A stretch of DNA of 64,000 bases, from contig JADKHH010000004.1 in NCBI GenBank assembly GCA_016721905.1, positions 186,001-250,000 on the forward strand. Direction: 5' to 3'. The stretch comes from Candidatus Opimibacter skivensis. Lineage in GTDB: Bacteria; Bacteroidota; Bacteroidia; Chitinophagales; Saprospiraceae. Numbering within the stretch: the first letter of the stretch is position 1; each line of letters begins with the position of its first letter. Positions 38,124-45,420 of the stretch are shown one piece after another. Below the pieces are notes generated by a model. It did not search any database. It had not been told where the DNA came from and was given only the letters and a program-made list of their open reading frames with translations. The translations under genes were made by a program, and so were the position numbers.

Positions 38124-38882
38124 TTAATGAAGCAGCAGATAAGGTAAATAAGCTGACAAAATCCAAACCACGGCAAGACCAACGCCAGCAACGATGGAGA
38201 TCAGGATATGTCCGGCTTTATTACGGATCGTGGAAAGAAACTGATAGGAAACAAATGACGCATAAGAAATCAGCATGGCCATATTGCCAGCCTCCATACA
38301 TCTCAGAAACGGACCATCATTGATCCATCCGAGACTTAAATAGATAAGGCTTTGGAAGAACACACCCTGTGCGATGGTAAACAAAACGATCACCGCTGTT
38401 TCTGCTACATTGAACTTTAGACGAGACAAGCGAAAGATGATATACAGAAACAAACTGGACGCAGGTATGGCGAGTAGAATGTAGATATAGGTGTGTTCCA
38501 GGAACCACCACTGCATCTTATCGTAATCCATGATCGCCTGAGCGGCCAATGGAGTCATAGACAGCAGCTCCTGCTCATCGTAAAAGTGAAGGTCCGTGAT
38601 TTTGACCACGAGATAATTGAACAGTAATGCAATGACGAGGTACGTTGCAGGATGAAAATACCTTTTACGCAGATGACCATCGAGATAGTCTTGTATACTG
38701 GCTGCAGGTCGTTTGATCAGCTGCACAAAATTGAAGAGTATACCGCGGTCTACATGGAATATAGCATGCGGCAAGTCACTGATGAATTGAAACAAGGAAA
38801 TCCTTTCTTCACCACTTTTTTGTTTGAGATGTGGTGCCAGCCGGCCTTCAACCTGGCTGGCATATGGTTTTGAGTGATTCAT
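38124..38882 (-). CDS. DUF3667 family membrane protein
   Basis: 252 residues. The conserved DUF3667 region is near the N-terminus: RISLFQFISDLPHAIFHVDR, then GILFNFVQLIKRPAASIQDYLDG and RKRYFHPATYLVIALLFNYL. Four or five membrane helices follow (about 90-110, 140-165, 175-195, 200-220, 230-250). The zinc-ribbon-like CxNC segment found at the start of many DUF3667 proteins is absent here, replaced by MNHSKPYASQVEGRLAPHLK. Function unknown, inner membrane. Confidence 0.8.
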   Translation of the reverse strand: MNHSKPYASQVEGRLAPHLKQKSGEERISLFQFISDLPHAIFHVDRGILFNFVQLIKRPAASIQDYLDGHLRKRYFHPATYLVIALLFNYLVVKITDLHFYDEQELLSMTPLAAQAIMDYDKMQWWFLEHTYIYILLAIPASSLFLYIIFRLSRLKFNVAETAVIVLFTIAQGVFFQSLIYLSLGWINDGPFLRCMEAGNMAMLISYASFVSYQFLSTIRNKAGHILISIVAGVGLAVVWILSAYLPYLLLH

Positions 38883-39002
38883 GCGACAAAGATACCGGAG
38901 GCCTTATGGGTAGAGAAGGACATGCTGATATGGTGCCAGAGATGCTGACTGAAATGGGGTTATTGAGGATTGAATCGTAAAGTCTGGGAGCATAAAAAAT
39001 TT

Positions 39003-39070
39003 AGAAGGCAGATGAAAGTAGAGTACGGACTGGATGCGTCCTGCCCGTACTCTACTTTCATCTGCCTTCT
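39003..39070 (-). terminator. Strong intrinsic terminator behind the DUF4142 gene
   Basis: Perfect 26-bp inverted repeat (39003-39028 with 39045-39070) and a 16-nt loop that can pair four more bases. On the minus strand the stem is followed by AATTTTTTATG, so it fits a Rho-independent terminator 17 nt after the DUF4142 stop. The stem is unusually long. Confidence 0.8.
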
Positions 39071-39086
39071 GAAGTTGTCCCCTAAA

Positions 39087-39689
39087 TTATCGAATGAGTT
39101 CTGAGACCGGTCCCGATTGTGCGTCCAGATCCATCGCTTTGGCCAGATGCAAACGAAGGAATGTTAGTTTGGTGATGGCCCAGTTCCGAATCTCAGGATC
39201 ATGGTTGCCTCCTATACATTGTTCGAATACTCCGATGGCCTCATGGTGCCTGTCGATAACCTGCGTGAGATAAGCGGCATCAAATTCGTCAACAGAAACT
39301 GCATTGACCTCGTCATAGACGGCGTGTGCAGCTTTGGTGGGTGTAGAAGGTACCGCGATTGATTTCAGGATACCCAAGGAGCCTAGTTCAGATTTGGAGG
39401 TTCTATGAGTTTCCTCAAGCAATTTTGCAAATTCTTTTATATCAGGAGAAGTGGCTCGTTGATTAGCCAGTTTACCAAGCAGGATTTGTTCATAGTCAAA
39501 TTCAGCAGCGCTGACGAGGAATCGTTCGTCTTGTTCTTTAGCCAGATCATCTTTGGGCTTATTGAGGTCCATCGCTATTTTTTTGCTATCCACTTGCTGA
39601 TCGCTGCTGCAACCTATGGTGCCAAGGACAGAAGTTATTACGAGGATGAGATACAATGCTGATTTTTTCAAATGCTGAGAGATTAACAT
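39087..39689 (-). CDS. DUF4142 family lipoprotein
   Basis: 200 residues. Signal with lipobox (LYLILVITSVLGTIGC, Cys27). The helical DUF4142 domain covers about 50-190: DERFLVSAAEFDYEQILLGK, FAKLLEETHRTSKSELGSLG, VDEFDAAYLTQVIDRHHEAI and a terminal helix. The domain is a ferritin-like helical bundle by fold prediction for the family, often annotated as an outer-membrane or stress protein; specific role unknown. It ends in a strong terminator. Confidence 0.85.
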   Translation of the reverse strand: MLISQHLKKSALYLILVITSVLGTIGCSSDQQVDSKKIAMDLNKPKDDLAKEQDERFLVSAAEFDYEQILLGKLANQRATSPDIKEFAKLLEETHRTSKSELGSLGILKSIAVPSTPTKAAHAVYDEVNAVSVDEFDAAYLTQVIDRHHEAIGVFEQCIGGNHDPEIRNWAITKLTFLRLHLAKAMDLDAQSGPVSELIR

Positions 39690-39858
39690 GATAATACGGT
39701 TTAAGATGAATTAAAATGTAATGTTCCAGGCCATATTGAAGTAGTGTATTAATGATTGTGTAGTAGGGTAACGAGGATAAATTGTGAAGGAATATAATCC
39801 TGATGCAGATTCAGGGTATAACCTTAGAGTGAGGGGCGGAAACTCAGGGTTTATCCAT

Positions 39859-39927
39859 GTGAGTTGTGAGATGTGAGATGTGAGATGTGAGTGTGAGACG
39901 TGAGTGTGAGACGTGAGTGAATAGTGA
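39859..39927 (+). repeat. GTGAGAT / GTGAGAC heptamer array
   Basis: Units GTGAGTT, GTGAGAT (three), GTGAGTGTGAGAC and GTGAATA in plus orientation between two minus-strand genes. Here the array is antisense to both neighbours, so it does not fit the stop-anchored pattern. Adjacent CACGGAG units follow (about 39938-39962, period mixed). Confidence 0.75.
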
Positions 39928-39978
39928 GGTTTTCGCACGGAGAGCACGGAGTACACGGAGGGTTCCAGGGGAGACAAT

Positions 39979-40118
39979 GCTGGTGGTGAGGACAGTTCGG
40001 CTCCGCTCTTTGCGGCGTACCAAGCCAGCGACATTTCCCCTCTGGCGAAGCCGTTGTTGGTGTCCCCACCAACAACCAAGTGAATTCCTGCTGGTGGTGA
40101 GGACACCAAGCCAGCGGC
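39979..40118 (+). repeat. REP-like dispersed element with hairpin, copy 1
   Basis: Contains the perfect hairpin GTTGTTGGTG/CACCAACAAC (40053-40062 and 40067-40076, loop TCCC) flanked by CTGGCGAAGCC, CCTGCTGGTGGTGAGGAC and CCAGCGGCA segments. Two more copies are at about 43372-43487 and 43548-43665 in the same orientation. Non-coding. Confidence 0.8.
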
Positions 40119-40133
40119 ACTCTGTCTCCAGAC

Positions 40134-40162
40134 ATGCCCTATGCCCTATGCTCTATGCCCTA
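40134..40162 (-). repeat. Stop-anchored AGGGCAT heptamer array at the TonB receptor 3' end
   Basis: On the minus strand the receptor's last codons GGT GCG TAG run straight into GCATAGA, GCATAGG, GCATAGG units (plus strand ATGCCCT, ATGCTCT). The gene's UAG stop at 40160-40162 is inside the first unit. Confidence 0.85.
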
Positions 40163-42409
40163 CGCACCCAGCCGATACCTCACCCCAAGATATATTTCCC
40201 TGCCACGTGTTGGTCCCCAGACAGATGATGTGTCAAAGTATGGACTAAATGGATCCTGCCAGCTGATAATAGGTTGCAATTGGCGGAAGTCAAAAATATT
40301 TTCACAGCCTCCATATACTTCAAGAGCTCCGAAGGTGTAAGTGAGCTGGGCACTGACTACAGTATACGGATCTGAAAAATCAGGTCGCTGAAATTCAGCA
40401 GGATTGGATTTTGTATCGGGGAGACGCTGCTCTCCATACCAATGCATATTGACATCAAAGTGATATCGATTACTTAAAGGTGCAAAACTAAACGTGGTTA
40501 GTACTTTGTGTTTTGGATTGAAGGGTAACAATTCATTTTCTTCTGCAACCTCCCTATAGACATCCAGATAGGTGTATCCTGTTTTCACTTCAACACGCTC
40601 CCATATTTTAAGATATACTTCGGCCTGGAATCCATTGCTCACGCTGGTCCCGGTAAAATTCTTAATGATAGCTTTCGTTGGGTCTGAATCATAGTCAGGG
40701 AAAATCTGATTTTGAAAACCGGTATGATAATAGTCCACACTTATATAGCCAGAAAGATTTACATCCTTTGTTTCAAATTTTTGTGTCAGGTTGATACCGT
40801 AATTGATGGCCTTTTCGGGTTCTAAGGCCTCTGCAAAAATGATATCCCTTGAACTCACGAGCAACCCGATATTTTCACTAAACAGGTTTACAGTTCTCCA
40901 CCCTGTTCCGATATTCGCACGCACGATGGTTCTTGGAGCAACGTCATATTTAAGAAGCGTTCTCGGAGTGAACATAAAACCAAATTCATTATGTTGATCG
41001 CCCCGGACTCCGGCGATCCAGGTCAGTTTATCATCCAGAAAGCGCATGGTGTTTTCGGCAAAGACTCCGGGAATGTTTTCAACACGATGATAATTTCCGG
41101 CATAGGTTCGGTTTAGGGAGTTTTCTGTAAAGGCAACGTCTTCATCCAGATTGAGGTAGCGGTAACTGATGCCTGATTTTACATTATGATTAGCATAATT
41201 GAATTCATGTTGAAGGTTGGCATACACATTGGTTTGATGAGCGTCATACTTTACGGTGCCGAAATAGGATTTCTGATCCTGGTAGAATGCAGAAGCAAAC
41301 AGCACAATATTATGTTTGTTATTAATGCGGTATCCGGTCTTCGTCCATAATTCCGGTTGATTGAAATTGACAGTCTGGCCATAAGCGGTGGTACTACCTT
41401 TGTCTGTGTCTGGATCAAAGAATGTTTGTCCACCGACCCTTTGTTCGTTTACGTATCGAATACCGATCCGGCTGCTCCAACCCTGTTCATTTTCATTTCC
41501 ATATTTCCATTTATTGAAAATCATATATCGGGTCAGCAGAGGCAGATCCAGAAAGGTGTCATCGTCGCGATCAAATTGATTGGCGGGTTGAATGGTATGA
41601 AACGCGGTCAGATTACTCCATTTGTTCTTTTTAAAAGCAAGATTGGCGTTCAGATGTTTTTCTCCGAAATTGTTGATAAAGGCATTGAGGTACACCTTGT
41701 CTGTACGGTCCGGTTCTTTGGTTTCCACATTGATTTGTCCACTGATACTTTCATAGCCCTGCAATACACTGTTGGCCCCTTTGGCAACGTAAATGTTATC
41801 TACCAATGATCCGGGAATGGTGCTGATGCCATAGGTATAAGTCAACCCCTGAATGACTGGAAAACCATCCACCAGGACCTGGTTGTATACACCTGACAAT
41901 CCCAGGATGCGTAACTCCTTGGAGTTTGTGATCACATTGGTGGTCTGCGGTTGCACGGTGCTTTGTGTTTCAAAACAACCCGCCAGGTCGCAGCAGGCAG
42001 CTTTCTGCAATTCGGTCTGAGTGATTTGTTCGGTCTTAATAGGGTTGATATCTGAGATAATCACGCCATCCCGTTGACCTGAGACGATGATTTCTTCAAG
42101 TGATTCCGAGGGTTGTAATGTAAATACCAGATAACCTGGATTGATGACTTCAAACGTATCGGGGATATGCCCGAGATAACTTACGACGAGTTGGTTTCCG
42201 GTAGTCTCTGTTTTTTGGATGCTAAACTGGCCATTCGGTCCTGTCATCGTGCTGATGGATGAACCCACCCAATAGATGTTTGCACCTATCAGGAGATCGC
42301 CGTTTGCATTGGTGACCCTCCCGGAGATCGTTTGAGCTGAGATGCTGAAAGAAAACAACAAGCCTGCGATGAGGAGGAATAATTTCATAGTCATACTGTT
42401 TCTTTTCAT
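40160..42409 (-). CDS. TonB-dependent outer membrane receptor
   Basis: 749 residues. Signal peptide (MKLFLLIAGLLFSFSISAQ), an N-terminal carboxypeptidase-like regulatory beta-sandwich (TISGRVTNANGDLLIGANIY), a plug domain (about 115-220: ELRILGLSGVYNQVLVDGFP ... AKGANSVLQGYESISGQINV) and a 22-strand barrel ending YLGVRYRLGA. The plug has a CC-x3-C motif (AACCDLAGCFETQ, about 137-149), rare in TonB receptors and possibly metal-binding or disulfide-forming. Substrate unknown, no SusD partner nearby. It is followed 3' by a heptamer array and a REP-like element. Confidence 0.9.
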   Translation of the reverse strand: MKRNSMTMKLFLLIAGLLFSFSISAQTISGRVTNANGDLLIGANIYWVGSSISTMTGPNGQFSIQKTETTGNQLVVSYLGHIPDTFEVINPGYLVFTLQPSESLEEIIVSGQRDGVIISDINPIKTEQITQTELQKAACCDLAGCFETQSTVQPQTTNVITNSKELRILGLSGVYNQVLVDGFPVIQGLTYTYGISTIPGSLVDNIYVAKGANSVLQGYESISGQINVETKEPDRTDKVYLNAFINNFGEKHLNANLAFKKNKWSNLTAFHTIQPANQFDRDDDTFLDLPLLTRYMIFNKWKYGNENEQGWSSRIGIRYVNEQRVGGQTFFDPDTDKGSTTAYGQTVNFNQPELWTKTGYRINNKHNIVLFASAFYQDQKSYFGTVKYDAHQTNVYANLQHEFNYANHNVKSGISYRYLNLDEDVAFTENSLNRTYAGNYHRVENIPGVFAENTMRFLDDKLTWIAGVRGDQHNEFGFMFTPRTLLKYDVAPRTIVRANIGTGWRTVNLFSENIGLLVSSRDIIFAEALEPEKAINYGINLTQKFETKDVNLSGYISVDYYHTGFQNQIFPDYDSDPTKAIIKNFTGTSVSNGFQAEVYLKIWERVEVKTGYTYLDVYREVAEENELLPFNPKHKVLTTFSFAPLSNRYHFDVNMHWYGEQRLPDTKSNPAEFQRPDFSDPYTVVSAQLTYTFGALEVYGGCENIFDFRQLQPIISWQDPFSPYFDTSSVWGPTRGREIYLGVRYRLGA

Positions 42410-42433
42410 TTGCCCATCAATCTATTGGAGTGG

Positions 42434-42441
42434 CAAAGGTA
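42434..42441 (-). promoter_or_regulatory. Candidate -7 element for the TonB receptor gene
   Basis: TACCTTTG on the minus strand matches TAnnTTTG exactly, 25 nt before the 42409 start. No TTG at the expected -33 spacing. Confidence 0.3.
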
Positions 42442-42462
42442 TTAAAGAGAAAGCGCGGGCAG

Positions 42463-43272
42463 CTAGTCTATGATAAAATTCAGATTATCGCGGTTATCGC
42501 GATAGTATTGTAAAAGGGATTGTTTAAGATCCTCATCATCTTCCATGAGCGCAAAGCATTCATGACGAACAGTGACGAGCAGTTCCTCCAGGCTGTTCAT
42601 CCGGTCTTTATATCTGTTGGTTGACTCGTTGATATACCTCCTGAAGTTTGCATCAATTTTTGATTTTTCCTCATTTTGGAGTGCATTGAATATGCCTTCA
42701 AATGCAAAGGCTTCCAGTAGTGTCATGTCCCGTTTGAAAGGAATAGTCTCCTGGTCTTTGATGCTCACACAAATATGGCTGATAATGACCGTATCGCTTT
42801 GCTGAATCTCCAGGCAATAGAAAAAGTGTGAAGCCACCAGCATCATTTCATCCGTGGTGAATGTCTCAGGTGTGCTCCCCGGAAGACGGAAAGATTCGGG
42901 AAGTACATTATTCAGATAGAAAAGAAAAAGTGAATTGTTGTGCAACAAATCGCAAAACAAAGAATCCATGATGGCCGTATCAGGGTATGTTTCCGCAATC
43001 GGGCCGAGGTCGCCAAGCTTGTTCCATAACAAATAGCTGAAACGGTTGTAGTGTTGCCCGAAGAATGTGGATAAGGAGTCCTGATGGCTGGTATCAATTT
43101 CAGGGCTATAGGATTTGACCGATTCGCCATTTTCTTCCCGCGTGGAGATGTCCAGGTAAAAGTATGGGCAATAGTCAATTTTTTGGGCTTGCAGGAGAGA
43201 GAAGAAAAGGATAGGGATGATCGATATGAGTGCTCTCCGCTGAAAGGAAGTAAATGCTATTTTTAAATGCAT
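42463..43272 (-). CDS. Secreted protein of unknown function
   Basis: 269 residues from ATG 43272, where a signal peptide starts (MHLKIAFTSFQRRALISIIP ... LLQAQ). The longer open frame to 43590 runs through the REP-like elements and is rejected. The mature protein is mixed helix and acidic, e.g. NGESVKSYSPEIDTSHQDSL, FCDLLHNNSLFLFYLNNVLP, and a basic/acidic helix RYINESTNRYKDRMNSLEEL near the end. No family recognised. Upstream of the TonB receptor on the same strand, 53 bp apart, possibly co-transcribed. Confidence 0.7.
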   Translation of the reverse strand: MHLKIAFTSFQRRALISIIPILFFSLLQAQKIDYCPYFYLDISTREENGESVKSYSPEIDTSHQDSLSTFFGQHYNRFSYLLWNKLGDLGPIAETYPDTAIMDSLFCDLLHNNSLFLFYLNNVLPESFRLPGSTPETFTTDEMMLVASHFFYCLEIQQSDTVIISHICVSIKDQETIPFKRDMTLLEAFAFEGIFNALQNEEKSKIDANFRRYINESTNRYKDRMNSLEELLVTVRHECFALMEDDEDLKQSLLQYYRDNRDNLNFIID

Positions 43273-43329
43273 GTTGATGAGAAGTGGATGGGTCAATGGG
43301 TTTGTTGCAGGAATAAAAGCTTTGCTGAT

Positions 43330-43337
43330 CAAAGTTA
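43330..43337 (-). promoter_or_regulatory. Candidate -7 element for the 42463-43272 gene
   Basis: TAACTTTG on the minus strand, an exact TAnnTTTG, 58 nt before ATG 43272. The -33 TTG is not at the right spacing. Confidence 0.35.
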
Positions 43338-43371
43338 TAAATAAAGCAATTAGCTGATATAGCCAGCGGCA

Positions 43372-43487
43372 TTCCCCCCTGGCGAAGCCGTTGTTGGTGT
43401 CCCCACCAACAACCATGTTAATTCCTGCTGGTGGTGAGGACAGTTCGACTACGCTCTCTGCGGCGCACCAGGCCAGCGGCAATTCCA
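43372..43487 (+). repeat. REP-like dispersed element with hairpin, copy 2
   Basis: Hairpin GTTGTTGGTG (43390-43399) / CACCAACAAC (43404-43413), then CCTGCTGGTGGTGAGGACAG and TTCGACTACGCTCTCTGCGG, ending in CCAGCGGCAAT. Shares nearly all of its length with copy 3. Non-coding. Confidence 0.85.
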
Positions 43488-43547
43488 TACGGTTCGCTGA
43501 TGGTGAGGACAGTTCGACTGCGTTCACTGCGACGCATTGGGCCAGTG

Positions 43548-43665
43548 GCATTCCCCCTGGCGAAGCCGTTGTTGGTGTCCCCACCAACAACCATGTGAAT
43601 TCCTGCTGGTGGTGAGGACAGTTCGACTACGCTCTCTGCGGCGCACCAGGCCAGCGGCAATCTGT
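43548..43665 (+). repeat. REP-like dispersed element with hairpin, copy 3
   Basis: Hairpin at 43568-43577 / 43582-43591. Almost identical to copy 2 over about 115 bp; a shorter diverged partial copy (GGTGAGGACAGTTCGACTGC) lies between at about 43502-43548. The tandem arrangement suggests local duplication. Confidence 0.85.
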
Positions 43666-43673
43666 CTCCGGAC

Positions 43674-43702
43674 AGTCCCTATGCCCTATGCTCTAAGCTC
43701 TA
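43674..43702 (-). repeat. Stop-anchored heptamer array at the FMN reductase 3' end
   Basis: On the minus strand the gene ends ATG GCG TAG and continues AGCTTAG, AGCATAG, GGCATAG, GGAC: four 7-base units, the first containing the UAG stop (43700-43702). Same unit type as at 40134 and 51817. Confidence 0.85.
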
Positions 43703-44254
43703 CGCCATGCGTTTCACCGCCTCAACACACCAAAGCAATTCACTGACAAAAGCAGCAGCTCGTTTGTCAACTGCGGCTTTATCAGCTGGCACACCGTTGG
43801 CATCAAATGCTTCCTGGACTTTTGGGACAGGGAACATCGCGGGCACTGTCCAGGCGCGTATTTTCCATAGGGACCATTGCAGGCCGGTGATGACCTGAGT
43901 GCCGCCAAAGATGCCATCGGAAACGGTGGAGATGGCAATGGGTTTTCTGTACCATTCCTTGTATAGAACATCCACTGCGTTTTTGAGACTGGCGGGGTAA
44001 CCACCATTATACTCAGGTGTGACGATGATGATGCCATCTGCCTTGGTCACACGGGCTGCATAGTCGAGTAATTCCGGTGATGGATTAGGTTGCAGACGGA
44101 GTCGTTCGTCAAAAAGCGGAAACTGATATTGATGGAGATCGATGATCTCTACAGTGGCCAGTTTGTTTTCTGTCAGATAGTTTTGAAAATAGAGTGCTAC
44201 CCGGTGGCTGTTGCGCCCGGTACGGACACTGGAGGATATGATGGCAAGGTTCAT
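43700..44254 (-). CDS. NADPH-dependent FMN reductase family oxidoreductase
   Basis: 184-residue flavodoxin-like flavoprotein that uses NAD(P)H to reduce FMN, quinones or azo/chromate-like acceptors. The phosphate loop for FMN is ISSSVRTGRNSHRVALYF (6-23), and the isoalloxazine-binding turn is IIVTPEYNGGYPASLKNAVD (about 76-95), the family signature PEYNxxxPxxLKNAxD. Cytoplasmic. Its start codon is immediately followed upstream by a GTGAAGA array. Native acceptor unknown. Confidence 0.9.
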   Translation of the reverse strand: MNLAIISSSVRTGRNSHRVALYFQNYLTENKLATVEIIDLHQYQFPLFDERLRLQPNPSPELLDYAARVTKADGIIIVTPEYNGGYPASLKNAVDVLYKEWYRKPIAISTVSDGIFGGTQVITGLQWSLWKIRAWTVPAMFPVPKVQEAFDANGVPADKAAVDKRAAAFVSELLWCVEAVKRMA

Positions 44255-44260
44255 TAAGTG

Positions 44261-44479
44261 AAGAGTGAAAAGTGAAGAGTGAAAAGTGAGTTGTGAGTGG
44301 GTGAAATTCGTGAATCGTGAGGCGTGAATCGTGAGTTGTGAAAGTTGCTTGTGCTGAGCGGGGTTGGGGGGCGGGCGCAGTCGAAGTATGAGTGTGTCAG
44401 TGTGAGTGTGAATTGTGAATTGTGAGTAACGTAAGTCGTGAGTCGTGAGTCGTGAATTGTGAGTCTTTGAGTTGTGAGC
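44261..44479 (+). repeat. GTGAAGA / GTGARTT / CGTGAGT heptamer arrays upstream of the FMN reductase
   Basis: Plus-strand units GTGAAGA and GTGAAAA (44261-44288), GTGAGTT, CGTGAATC, then the dispersed GCTTGTGCTGAGCG...CAGTCGAAG element at 44343-44391, interrupted by a 16-base G-rich insert (GGTTGGGGGGCGGGCG), then GTGAATT and CGTGAGT units. Antisense to both flanking genes. No coding potential. Confidence 0.8.
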
Positions 44480-44512
44480 AGCAAATCGTGTGCGGTAGCT
44501 AAAATACTCTGG

Positions 44513-44564
44513 TAGCTGGTAGCTGGTAGCTGGTAGCTGATAGCTGATAGCTGATAGCTGATAG
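44513..44564 (+). repeat. GGTAGCT / GATAGCT heptamer array
   Basis: Seven or more perfect 7-base units: four GGTAGCT followed by four GATAGCT. This is the most regular array in the window. Confidence 0.9.
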
Positions 44565-44631
44565 CTTAGATGGTAACAATTAATTTCTGATAAGGTTATC
44601 CCCGGAACTATGAGATACCTTGATGGGTCAC

Positions 44632-45252
44632 TTAAGCAGCAGAAATCTTCATGTTCAATCGGCGGGTGTAAATGATCGCGAAGATCAAATTAGGTATCCA
44701 GCAGAGCCATGCTACAGTGCGGTAGGCAGTATAATAGTCTTCCAGGAGATAAATGAGGACAGGCAGCCATAGACGCAGGGTGACGGCAGCAAAACAAAGG
44801 GAATAGCTGAAGATCATGGCTATCTCATGCCTTCGGGTATCAAGTCGTCGTATCGCAAGGTAGGCTATAAGAGTAGTTGAAAACCAAAGTATAGCCAGGA
44901 ACGTAAAACCAATACTGGACACAATTCCTCCAGTGGCATTCAAGGCAATATAAAATCCGGCAGGAGCACCTAGCATCACCGAAGCGACATAGATTTTCCC
45001 CAGATTGCGGTGAATGCCCAGGTGAAATTTCCTGATCCGGGGGCTAAACTGTGTCCATCCTGCCAGCATGGCCAGTCCTGCGAAAATGATGTGGATGTAG
45101 AAACCCACATTCCAGGCCGGGTCTGTAAGGACCTCATCGGTTTTGGTAGCCAACAGGCTGAACTTACGATCAAGGAAAAAATACAGGCTGGGGTATAGAC
45201 CAATGCTAACTGCCAGAATGGCGAACACGAGCCAACTGATTTTCTTGAACAT
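44632..45252 (-). CDS. DUF2306 family membrane protein
   Basis: 206 residues with six membrane helices (about 7-25, 50-66, 88-106, 115-135, 148-165, 178-197). The DUF2306 signature covers FYIHIIFAGLAMLAGWTQFS, the loop RKFHLGIHRNLGKIYVASVM (paired His residues), and the second half RRHEIAMIFSYSLCFAAVTL. The two conserved His-containing segments resemble heme- or quinone-binding membrane proteins, but the family is uncharacterised. A MFKKISWLVFAILAVS start fits the family. Confidence 0.85.
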   Translation of the reverse strand: MFKKISWLVFAILAVSIGLYPSLYFFLDRKFSLLATKTDEVLTDPAWNVGFYIHIIFAGLAMLAGWTQFSPRIRKFHLGIHRNLGKIYVASVMLGAPAGFYIALNATGGIVSSIGFTFLAILWFSTTLIAYLAIRRLDTRRHEIAMIFSYSLCFAAVTLRLWLPVLIYLLEDYYTAYRTVAWLCWIPNLIFAIIYTRRLNMKISAA

Positions 45253-45420
45253 GTAGATAAGATTTGTTGGGTTCCGAAAGATAAAAAATTGTCAGGCTGA
45301 TACGTAAATGGGATTTGTGATTTTTTACCCACCTTGTATAGTCTCCAACTTGCGGGCTCATTAGATACAATGTAAAATTTGTCTATATTTCAGAGCAACA
45401 ATTGAATTCTCCTTTCACAA

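Noticed and set aside
43391..43660. ORFs in REP-like elements, including the N-terminal extension of the 42463 gene up to 43590
   Set aside because: The peptides come from the dispersed element, and the signal peptide of the real gene starts at 43272.
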